Position numbers and translations under genes: made by a program. Positions 24,941 through 31,935 of a stretch of DNA of 64,000 nt are shown one piece after another. The stretch comes from Sphaerothrix gracilis (lineage in GTDB: Bacteria > Cyanobacteriota > Cyanobacteriia > Phormidesmidales > Phormidesmidaceae): positions 1-64,000 of the forward strand of contig NZ_JASATW010000027.1 of the NCBI RefSeq assembly GCF_030405905.1. Reading direction: 5' to 3'. Position 1 is the stretch's first letter; each line of letters starts with the position of its first letter. The notes beneath the pieces are model-generated. The model did no database searches, was not told where the DNA came from, and saw only the letters and a program-made list of their open reading frames with translations.

Positions 24941-26608
24941 GTGATGCTAAAACTGTCGTTTCGCCCGATTGTGCCACTTTTGGGAAAAGTTCGTCGTGGA
25001 CTGACCTCAGCCCCAGTCCTATCGCGCCCGGTGCGCTATGCCTTTGGCCTTGGCTGCTTGCAAGCCTGCTTGACCTTACCGGCGATCGCCGCTGAACAGG
25101 TTTTTCTCAACTATTCCGTCCTGGAGCGGGCCATTCCCATTGAGGATCTAGAGCTGTATGCCCGCGAAGGGGTGCTGAGCGACGAACTGCGGGCCTATGC
25201 TCGCTATTTTTCTGAGGAGCAGCTCGCAGCGTTTCAGTCCAGTCTGCTGATTGAGGCCGATGTGGATGTCGTTTCCATTTCTCAGTTTCTCTACACGCCT
25301 CAGGGAGAAGCCCTGCTGACGGAGCTAGGCAAAGTGATTCGCACCGGGGCGCGGCAGCCAGGGTTTTCGGCCATCCGAGCGGCGGTAATTTTAGCGGCGG
25401 CAGATGAAGATGGGCTGACGCTGCTGAACGTGCTGCAGCAGTTCCCTACGCCAGAAATTCGGATAGACCTGCGGCGTACCTCCCAGCTTGCCCGCGAAGT
25501 GTTCAACGAAATTAACCAGACGGAAGCGGCAGTAGCGCTGATTCAAAATCAGGCCCAGCAAGCCGTTGAGCCGCAACCCGATGCTTCTGTTTTTGACTGG
25601 GTACCGCTGTTTGAAAGCGGTCCCTACACTTGGGAGACGGTTCCCTTTGAGCCAGCGATCGCCAATTTCCCAGTTGACCTCTATCTGCCGCAGATTCAGC
25701 AGGCAGCACCCGTGGTAGTGATCTCTCATGGGCTAGGGGGCGATCGCGTCACGCTTGCTTACCTAGCGCGGCACTTGGCCTCTCACGGTTTTGCGGTGGC
25801 CGTAATTGAGCATCCAGACAGCAGTTCCGAGCAAATTACCAACCTGCTGGCCGGACAGACAACTGAGGTTATTCCGCCAGAAGAACTGGTGCAGCGTCCG
25901 ATTGAGATTCAAACGCTGCTGGACGCTTTAAGACGACAGGCCGCCGCCGACCCAGAACTCCAGGCTCGCCTCAACCTAGAGCAGATAGGCGTTTTGGGTC
26001 AGTCTTTGGGCGCTTATACCACCTTGGCTCTAGCGGGGGCCAATCTCAATCGCTCGCAGCTAGAAGAACGCTGCCCGCCCAGCTTTGACTCTTTGAACCT
26101 GTCGCTGCTGCTCCAGTGTTTGGCGCTGCAGCTACCCGATCAGACGCCTGAGCTTGAAGACAATCGTATCCAGGCCGCGATCGCTATCAACCCTCTAGGC
26201 AGCGCTATTTTTGGCAAGACAGGCTACCGTCAAATCGATATTCCGCTGATGCTGGTCAGCGGCAGCGCCGACACGGTGACGCCCGCTTTGGCCGAACAGA
26301 TTCGCCCCTTTACCTGGCTGACTAAGCCTGAGCGCTATCTGCTGCTGATGGAAGGCGGCACCCACTTTTCCACCCTCGATGATCCCGTCGAAGAAGGGGC
26401 CATTCCGCTGCCTGACGATGTGGTCGGCCCGACGCCAGAGCTGGCTAGACGCTACATGCAGGCGGTCAGTTTAGCCTTTTTCAAGACCTATCTCACCGCT
26501 GAGACGGGCTATCAGACCTTTTTGACGCCGACCTATATTGACCTGCTGAGTCGTAATCCACTGCCGCTGAGTCTGGTGCGATCGCTGCCGCCGGAGGAGT
26601 TGCCGTAG
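24941..26608 (+). CDS. Exported alpha/beta hydrolase with DUF1400 domain
   Basis: A cyanobacterial DUF1400-alpha/beta hydrolase fusion. A signal peptide (residues about 25-50, ending PAIAAEQVF) is followed by the DUF1400 region (LERAIPIEDLELYAREG, to about 185). The hydrolase domain starts with the oxyanion segment VVISHGLGGDR; the nucleophile is in GVLGQSLGAY (near 353), the acid in SGSADTVTP (near 444) and the His in GGTHFSTL (near 473). It is probably a periplasmic esterase or lipase-like enzyme. AGAGGA precedes a GTG at 24941 and an ATG at 24944; either may be used. Confidence 0.85.
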   Translation: MMLKLSFRPIVPLLGKVRRGLTSAPVLSRPVRYAFGLGCLQACLTLPAIAAEQVFLNYSVLERAIPIEDLELYAREGVLSDELRAYARYFSEEQLAAFQSSLLIEADVDVVSISQFLYTPQGEALLTELGKVIRTGARQPGFSAIRAAVILAAADEDGLTLLNVLQQFPTPEIRIDLRRTSQLAREVFNEINQTEAAVALIQNQAQQAVEPQPDASVFDWVPLFESGPYTWETVPFEPAIANFPVDLYLPQIQQAAPVVVISHGLGGDRVTLAYLARHLASHGFAVAVIEHPDSSSEQITNLLAGQTTEVIPPEELVQRPIEIQTLLDALRRQAAADPELQARLNLEQIGVLGQSLGAYTTLALAGANLNRSQLEERCPPSFDSLNLSLLLQCLALQLPDQTPELEDNRIQAAIAINPLGSAIFGKTGYRQIDIPLMLVSGSADTVTPALAEQIRPFTWLTKPERYLLLMEGGTHFSTLDDPVEEGAIPLPDDVVGPTPELARRYMQAVSLAFFKTYLTAETGYQTFLTPTYIDLLSRNPLPLSLVRSLPPEELP

Positions 26609-26668
26609 GGGAGATGGAGGAGATGGGGGAGATAGGGGAGATGGAGGAGATGGGGGAAATGGGGGAGT
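26608..26668. repeat. G-rich simple repeat GGGGAGAT(GGAGGAGAT)
   Basis: Tandem imperfect units of GGGGGAGAT and GGAGGAGAT start at the stop codon of the DUF1400 hydrolase gene. They are followed by an AGTTTTGAGTTTTGAGT stretch. Slippage-prone simple sequence; G-runs could form G-quadruplexes. It matches the type of sequence inserted in priA. Confidence 0.7.
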
Positions 26669-26750
26669 TTTAAGTTTTGAGTTTTGAGTGGGGGGGACAT
26701 TGGCAGGGAGGTGATATTGGAGGTGACGAATAAATGAGGCTGGGTAGGCT

Positions 26751-28511
26751 GTGGGGCGCAAAGGGCTGAGACGATACCTGGTGGCCGCGTTGGTGGTTGG
26801 GATGGCCTTGGTGGGGCTGCTGTGGGGTGGGGTCGGCAGCGTTGCTCAGGAGGAGAGTCCCAGCTTGGAGCCGCCAGCCGGATATCCAGTGGTGCTGGAG
26901 GAGGAGCCTCTGTTCTACATTGAGACGGGGGTGGCTTCGTTTCCGGCCAGCTTTCGGGCCAGAGTGGTTTCTGAGCGCCTAGAAACTTTTGCCCAAAATC
27001 CGGAGTTTGAGCTGGAAGCCCTAGAGATTGTCGAAAATGACAGCACTCAAACGGTGGATATTCGTTCGGGCGCAGACGTTTTGGTGACGATTACGGCGGC
27101 AGATGCGGCGGCAGCGGGAGACACCCAGCAGGCGATCGCGGCTGACTATCTGGCAACAATTAGAGCGACCGTTGCCGAGTACCGGCGATCGCGCAGTTTG
27201 CAAAACATCAGCCTGGGGATTCTCTATGCGGTCGGGCTGACAGTTATTTTTCTGCTGAGCTTTTGGCTGAGCAATCGGCTGATTGCTAGGCTAAACCGCC
27301 AGTTTCGGACGTGGCAGGGCAGTCGGATTCGTGGCTGGCGGATTTTAGGCACAGAGTTAGTTCCAGCCGATCGCGTGGCAGACCTGCTCTCGGAGTTGCT
27401 GAAGCTGATACGCATGGTCTTGTTTTTGGCGTTGCTGGTGGTCTATATCAGCTTTGTGCTCAGCTTCTTTCCCTGGACTCAGGGGGCGTCTAGAGAAGTT
27501 TTTGCTTACCTGCAGACAGCGGCGATCGCCCTTTGGCAGAGTTTTGTCAGCTATCTGCCCAATCTCTTTTTCATTGGCCTGATCCTCGTCATCACCTCCT
27601 ACACGCTGCGGCTGATTAAGTTCACCTTTGCTGAAATCCGGCGTGGCACTATCACCCTGCCTGGCTTCTATCCAGAGTGGGCCAGACCGACCTACAACAT
27701 CATTCGCTTTGCCATTCTGGCCTTTGCCGCCACGATTGTCTTTCCGTATCTGCCGGGGTCAGAAACGCCTGCCTTTCAGGGTATTTCTATCTTTCTCGGC
27801 GTCCTGTTTTCCCTAGGCTCTAGCGGCGCGGTGGCTAACTTTGTGGCGGGCATCATCCTCACCTACAGCCGCGCCTTCGTGATTGGCGATCGCGTGCAGA
27901 TTAGTGAAACCACTGGCGACGTGATTGAAAAAACGCTGTTGGTGACGCGCATTGCTACGCCCAAAAATGTCGTCGTCACTATTCCGAATTCGATGGTGCT
28001 GGGCAGCCACATCATCAACTACAGCGGCTCCATTCGCAATGAGAAAACGCCACCCCTGGTGCTGCATACCACCATCACCCTGGGCTACGATGTGCCCTGG
28101 CCGAAAGTGCATGAGGTGCTGATTGCCGCCGCGATCGCGACGGAACACGTACTGACGGAGCCAGCGCCCTTTGTATTGCAAACCAGCCTTGACGATTTTT
28201 ATGTCAGCTATGAGCTGAATGTCTACACTGAAAAGCCCTCGCTCATGCCCCGCATCTATTCTCACCTGCACCAAAACCTGCAGGACAAGTGCAACGAAGC
28301 GGGCATTGAAATTCTCTCGCCTCACTACTCAGCCGTCCGCGACGGGCACCAGCTCGCCGTCCCAGAGAAGTATTTTCCCAAAGGCTATCAGGTGCCGGGG
28401 TTCCGGGTGGAGAGTTTGCAGAAAAATGGGGATGGGGGCGATGAGGTAGGTGGGGAGGATGGGGAGTTAGGGACGCGAGGGGAAGGAGACGCGGGGGACG
28501 GCGCTCCGTGA
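26751..28511 (+). CDS. MscS-type mechanosensitive channel
   Basis: A signal peptide (residues about 8-31) leads to a periplasmic domain (to about 155), then spans near 157-178, 218-240 and 260-285, and the MscS core. The pore helix and beta domain are clear: SLGSSGAVANFVAGIILTYS, then FVIGDRVQISETTGDVIEKT, then ATPKNVVVTIPNSMVLGSHI. The C-terminal alpha/beta domain ends near 545 (VPEKYFPKGYQVPGF). It would release osmolytes on hypo-osmotic shock. The start is a GTG at 26751. The last 30 or so residues are a Gly/Asp/Glu-rich tail made from simple repeat DNA and are probably not conserved. Confidence 0.9.
   Translation: MGRKGLRRYLVAALVVGMALVGLLWGGVGSVAQEESPSLEPPAGYPVVLEEEPLFYIETGVASFPASFRARVVSERLETFAQNPEFELEALEIVENDSTQTVDIRSGADVLVTITAADAAAAGDTQQAIAADYLATIRATVAEYRRSRSLQNISLGILYAVGLTVIFLLSFWLSNRLIARLNRQFRTWQGSRIRGWRILGTELVPADRVADLLSELLKLIRMVLFLALLVVYISFVLSFFPWTQGASREVFAYLQTAAIALWQSFVSYLPNLFFIGLILVITSYTLRLIKFTFAEIRRGTITLPGFYPEWARPTYNIIRFAILAFAATIVFPYLPGSETPAFQGISIFLGVLFSLGSSGAVANFVAGIILTYSRAFVIGDRVQISETTGDVIEKTLLVTRIATPKNVVVTIPNSMVLGSHIINYSGSIRNEKTPPLVLHTTITLGYDVPWPKVHEVLIAAAIATEHVLTEPAPFVLQTSLDDFYVSYELNVYTEKPSLMPRIYSHLHQNLQDKCNEAGIEILSPHYSAVRDGHQLAVPEKYFPKGYQVPGFRVESLQKNGDGGDEVGGEDGELGTRGEGDAGDGAP
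28427..28505 (+). repeat. G-rich simple sequence forming the MscS tail
   Basis: GGGGATGGGGGCGATGAGGT and following GGGGAGGATGGGGAG and GACGCG units replace the normal end of the channel gene. It is the same kind of purine-rich sequence as at 26608-26668, so it is probably a late addition that moved the stop codon. Confidence 0.55.
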
Positions 28512-28650
28512 GCAGCTTGAACAGCTATAGCGACTTGGGCCGACCTTTTGGCAGGTTCTTAATTTTTTACTTGCCCCACGGGGATCAAATAGGGTAAATT
28601 CTTGACTTATAGCTGTGTGTCTGCAGCTTGCTCTGTTCCCAAAAATTTAG

Positions 28651-28823
28651 CTGTGCGGTGCCGGACGTTGTTAGCGCAACCCCCGACACCTGACCCCCAA
28701 GTCTGAAGCAACCAGTCTCGGAGGCTGAGTATTATGGTACTCGTGGCCGTCCCGTGCTGTATATGGTTGGGGCGGCTTGATTTTTGAGGATCCTGTCCTA
28801 TTTGTTGGAGGAATCCCTCAAAA
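28651..28823 (+). ncRNA. Candidate structured leader RNA or sRNA
   Basis: Four stem-loops occur in a row. GGTGCCGG 28657-28664 pairs with CCGACACC 28683-28690 (one C-A mismatch), enclosing GTTG/CAAC. CAGTCT 28713-28718 pairs with AGGCTG 28722-28727. GAGTA 28727-28731 pairs with TACTC 28738-28742. GCCGTCCC 28746-28753 pairs with GGGGCGGC 28769-28776, followed by TTGATTTTT. TTTTGAGG (28782-28789, overlapping the terminator T tract) can also pair with CCTCAAAA (28816-28823), which would enclose the GGAGGA ribosome site of the next gene. It matches no riboswitch class known to me. It may be a riboswitch-like attenuator or an independent small RNA. Confidence 0.5.
28746..28785 (+). terminator. Intrinsic terminator ahead of the 93-aa gene
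   Basis: An 8-bp GC-rich stem with one G-U pair (GCCGTCCC/GGGGCGGC, 15-base loop) is followed by TTGATTTTT. It ends about 40 bases before the start of the downstream gene, so it either ends an upstream RNA or acts as an attenuator. Confidence 0.6.
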
Positions 28824-29104
28824 TGCTACATATACCATTTGTTTCGTCCGCCTACCCCGGCGAGGCGACCTGTCCGCTGCGCCTGACGATTCCCCGCGCT
28901 CGTCCGGAGCGGGAGCGGATTCGTCATATCGTGATGGGGTCGCGCGAAGGGGTGGATCTGACGGTCAATACTCTAGACGTGCTGAACTATGCGGAGCAAC
29001 GGGCCTGGAGTGAGCCGATCATCATCCCGGAGCGGGGACTATTGCTGACCCCGGAGCAGGGAGAGGTGTTTAGATATCTCATCCGCTACCGCTCTGCGCG
29101 GTAG
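28823..29104 (+). CDS. Hypothetical protein, 93 aa
   Basis: Not recognised. From the ATG at 28823 the protein begins MLHIPFVSSAYPGEATCPLR, is rich in Arg in the middle (RARPERERIRHIVMG) and ends LIRYRSAR. It is soluble and basic. GGAGGA at 28807-28812 serves as ribosome-binding site. The upstream terminator and stem-loops suggest that its expression is conditional. Confidence 0.55.
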   Translation: MLHIPFVSSAYPGEATCPLRLTIPRARPERERIRHIVMGSREGVDLTVNTLDVLNYAEQRAWSEPIIIPERGLLLTPEQGEVFRYLIRYRSAR

Positions 29105-29505
29105 GTGAAGGCATCTAGGGATCGGTTTTTACAGTAGAAGCGGTATGGCTTCGCAAACATGGAAAAAATTGATCCCTGGAGGTGAAGCTAGAAGGAACAC
29201 TATGTCTAGCGCGACTCATGGGGGGTGAGAAGCTACGTAATGAACTAACTGCTAAAGAGTTTGCTATGAATCAACAGCCAGTATTTCTGCATCTCTAGCT
29301 GTTCTTACAGGGTGTCCTGAAAGCTTTCATCCTGTGAAAGGCTGCTGACTATAACTTAAGCCTGCGATCGCGCTGTGTTTCCATCCTAAACCCCCTTTTC
29401 ATCCTGTAAAGATTTTATGAAAATGGGACAACTCTTTATCTCAGCTTTGGAATTGAACTGTTTGACTCTGTATGTTTACCTATAGCGTCAGACAACTGGG
29501 TATTT
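29105..29505. other. Intergenic region with gene remnant
   Basis: A 401-base region between the 93-aa gene and the PEP-CTERM gene. It has no intact gene. Positions 29266-29388 are a deleted copy of the Uma2 gene (listed separately). The rest shows no feature I can name. Confidence 0.6.
29266..29388 (-). pseudogene. Deleted remnant of a Uma2-family gene
   Basis: About 68 bases (29266-29333) align without gaps to 31339-31406, inside the intact Uma2 gene. The next 50 bases (29339-29388) align at about 94% to 31720-31769, the start codon and upstream flank of the same gene. Roughly 310 bases between these blocks are missing. It is therefore a second, internally deleted copy in the same orientation, without an intact reading frame. 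Confidence 0.7.
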
Positions 29506-30966
29506 ATGACAACCTCAAACTTATCTCCAACCTGCTCAAAATTCCTCAAGCAGCAGCTAGTTAGAGCTTTAGCAGGTGTTTTAACCGCAAGTAGCTTGAG
29601 TCTCTTGTCAACTCCAAGGGCGATCGCGGCCAGCTTTAGTTTGACTAAGGTTATCGATAGTCAAGATACTTTTCCGGGTACTTCCTTTCTTGCGGTTGAG
29701 GCTTACTTTGAGCCTGCCATAGACAGTCAGGGTAATATTGCCGTTATTTCTAGTTCACGAGAAATCTACCGTATTCCACTCTCAGGTATCTCAGAGCAAA
29801 TAGTTGGGGGGGATACGCCGATTCTTGATCCATTAAATGACTTTAGCTGGTTACGTTCTCCTGATATTGAAGCTGACAGGCTCTTCTTTTATGGCGACAC
29901 AGCATCTGGAGATGGTATCTTCAAGGCCACAGTCAATGGACAAGTTACGCCTTTAGTTGCCCCTGATGACACTTTACCGGGACTGACAGAAAATCAACAG
30001 CGCTTTATCGTTCCAATTTTTGGCAGCGATGGCAAAAACGTTTCGTTAACTGCAAGAACTGGAGGACCGAACTCAGCTAGTGCAGTTTATTCAATCAATA
30101 ATGGTTTGCTTCAGGTGGTTGCAGATAGTAATACCCTGATTCCCAATGAAGCTGATAGATTTGATCTCTTTAGTCTCAGTGATATTAGTGGTCAAAATGT
30201 CTTATTTAGCGGAGAGAAAATCGGCGGGCAACAAGGTATTTATCTAAGCCGCAATGGCGTCTTAGAGACCGTTATTGATAATACAACGCCTATTCCCAAT
30301 GGCCCAGGAACGTTTCGGATTTTAGCACCAGCTCCCCCAAATCCTAAAAATCCGTCTCCATTTCCATCTTCATCCACTTTAGTTAGCTGGCTATCTTTAG
30401 ATGGCGATAAATATACATTTACAGCCTTTGATGCAAATGGAGAGTTTGGCGGGCTTTATACGAATTTGGGCGGAACACTGCGCCCTGTCTTTGATACTAA
30501 TACGCTAATTCCTGGTATGACGGACACTTTTTCTCTGGTGGGTTCTGAACTCGATCCGGTTAGCTTTTTAGCATTTCCTGCTATCAGCGGTGACATTATT
30601 GCTTTTCAAAGCTTTATGCCGGTTGAGCCAGCCGAGTCTAATAACTTCTTTGATGTCCAACCTCAAGGTATTTATGCCGAGATTTCAGGTGATTTGCAGA
30701 AGATTGTTGATGTCAATGACACCTTAGACGGCAAAGCTATTCGCTCGCTAGGCTTTTTCAGCACGAATGCTCTTAGCGATAACTTTTTGGTGTTTTCTGC
30801 AGAGTTTGAGGATGGCGTTGAAGCGCTATATCGGGTTGAATTCGACAAAGCGTCTGACTCGCCTGTTTCAGTACCGGAGGGTTCTGCTGTCTGGGGACTA
30901 GCCGCGATCGCCGGACTGATGACAATCACCCGACTGCGATCGCGGTTACCGCTCAAAAAAGCGTAG
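29506..30966 (+). CDS. Exported PEP-CTERM-type protein, beta-propeller-like
   Basis: A secreted protein of 486 residues with an N-terminal signal (hydrophobic residues 20-40, cleaved after RAIAA). It carries repeated units with the pattern G(I/L)Y....G.L..V.D..T.IP, for example GIFKATVNGQVTPLVAPDD and GIYLSRNGVLETVIDNTTPI, suggesting a beta-propeller. The C-terminus has VPEGSAVWGLAAIAG, a hydrophobic helix and an Arg-rich end, the PEP-CTERM sorting signal processed by exosortase in cyanobacteria. The second Pro of VPEP is replaced by Gly. No exosortase is in the window. The gene is AT-richer than its neighbours and lies between the Uma2 remnant and the intact Uma2 gene. Confidence 0.75.
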   Translation: MTTSNLSPTCSKFLKQQLVRALAGVLTASSLSLLSTPRAIAASFSLTKVIDSQDTFPGTSFLAVEAYFEPAIDSQGNIAVISSSREIYRIPLSGISEQIVGGDTPILDPLNDFSWLRSPDIEADRLFFYGDTASGDGIFKATVNGQVTPLVAPDDTLPGLTENQQRFIVPIFGSDGKNVSLTARTGGPNSASAVYSINNGLLQVVADSNTLIPNEADRFDLFSLSDISGQNVLFSGEKIGGQQGIYLSRNGVLETVIDNTTPIPNGPGTFRILAPAPPNPKNPSPFPSSSTLVSWLSLDGDKYTFTAFDANGEFGGLYTNLGGTLRPVFDTNTLIPGMTDTFSLVGSELDPVSFLAFPAISGDIIAFQSFMPVEPAESNNFFDVQPQGIYAEISGDLQKIVDVNDTLDGKAIRSLGFFSTNALSDNFLVFSAEFEDGVEALYRVEFDKASDSPVSVPEGSAVWGLAAIAGLMTITRLRSRLPLKKA

Positions 30967-30971
30967 CGGGT

Positions 30972-31733
30972 TCAGACTTCGTCTGGATTGACGCCAAGTG
31001 CCTTGAGCTTAGCCTTGAGCTGATCTACTTGCACCTCTGCCTGCTGTCGGGCGACAGACTCCTGCTCGGCTCGCTGTTCTGCCTGCTGTCGAGCTGAGGA
31101 CTCTTGCGCGGCCTGCTGTTCGGCTTGCTGACGCGCTGAGGATTCTTGTTTTAGTGCTTGAGCTAGCTCACCGGGAATCAGCAGCTTCTCACCCGTATCT
31201 TCTCGGTAAAAGCTAATCAGCCCGCCGTCAGCCTCCAGCCTCAACTTTAGCGGTTGGCTGTGACCGTCAGTAATCGGCTCATAGCTCTCTCCCCGCAGCC
31301 GATAGCCCTTTAGCTGGTTCTCAATCCATTCCCCCTTGGGATCAAACAGCCAGTATTCCTGCACCCCTAGCTGTTCGTACAGAGTGTATTTGAAGCTCTC
31401 GTCCTGCTTTTGGGTACTGGGTGAGGTCATCTCGAAGACCACTGACGGTACTTGCCCCTCCTCCCAGACTTTATAGTTATCCCGTCCCCCTGGTTCCACG
31501 CCAAAGATCACCATCACGTCTGGAGCGACTCGCAGCCGAGGAAAGCCTTGAGCGTAGTACATGAACTGGTTGCCAAGCACCGTAGCCTGCTGTTCTTCAA
31601 GATACTGACGCAGCACTTCGAGAGTCACCAGCAGGGCGTAGAGATGGGCATAGGTTTCCGCCACGGGTTCACCATCGGCACTGGGATAAACAATAGACTG
31701 AGCAGATTGTATTACTGAAGGGCTGCTAACCAT
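30972..31733 (-). CDS. Uma2 family (DUF820) putative endonuclease
   Basis: Uma2 proteins have a PD-(D/E)xK nuclease-like fold and are expanded in cyanobacteria; their role is unclear. The motifs are LRVAPDVMVIFG (near residue 70), VPSVVFEMTSPSTQKQD (catalytic-type Glu near 100) and YEQLGVQEYWLFDPKGEW. The last 60 residues are a coiled coil with repeated QESSARQQAEQ units. It lies downstream of the CHAT-TIR operon on the same strand with about 90 bases after the 37-aa frame, so linkage is possible but not shown. A deleted duplicate lies at 29266-29388. Confidence 0.85.
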   Translation of the reverse strand: MVSSPSVIQSAQSIVYPSADGEPVAETYAHLYALLVTLEVLRQYLEEQQATVLGNQFMYYAQGFPRLRVAPDVMVIFGVEPGGRDNYKVWEEGQVPSVVFEMTSPSTQKQDESFKYTLYEQLGVQEYWLFDPKGEWIENQLKGYRLRGESYEPITDGHSQPLKLRLEADGGLISFYREDTGEKLLIPGELAQALKQESSARQQAEQQAAQESSARQQAEQRAEQESVARQQAEVQVDQLKAKLKALGVNPDEV

Positions 31734-31821
31734 AACTTAAGTCTGCGATCGCGCTGTGTTTCCATCCTAAGACGAGAGCTACAGGATTGGTCTTCTCCTG
31801 TGTTCAGCGATAAACAACGGT

Positions 31822-31935
31822 TCAATCAAGTCCCCTTATCACAGCCAATTTATTCTGACTGATGCCGTAGATATCTAAAACTTGCTTCGATCGCCCCGCT
31901 TTACCCATGCATTCAATGATGTCAGAGGTTGTCAT
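31822..31935 (-). CDS. Possible 37-aa coupled small ORF
   Basis: The ATG at 31935 overlaps the stop codon of the upstream ATPase gene by four bases (ATGA), the same arrangement as at the HNH-ATPase junction. It encodes 37 residues beginning MTTSDIIECMGKAGRSKQVL and then stops at 31822. It has no recognised domain. It could be a real coupled small protein or the remaining start of a broken gene. Confidence 0.35.
   Translation of the reverse strand: MTTSDIIECMGKAGRSKQVLDIYGISQNKLAVIRGLD

Noticed and set aside
26471..26761. Pro/Ser-rich minus-strand frame
   Set aside because: It is the reverse of the G-rich simple repeat and of the hydrolase gene end; low complexity only.
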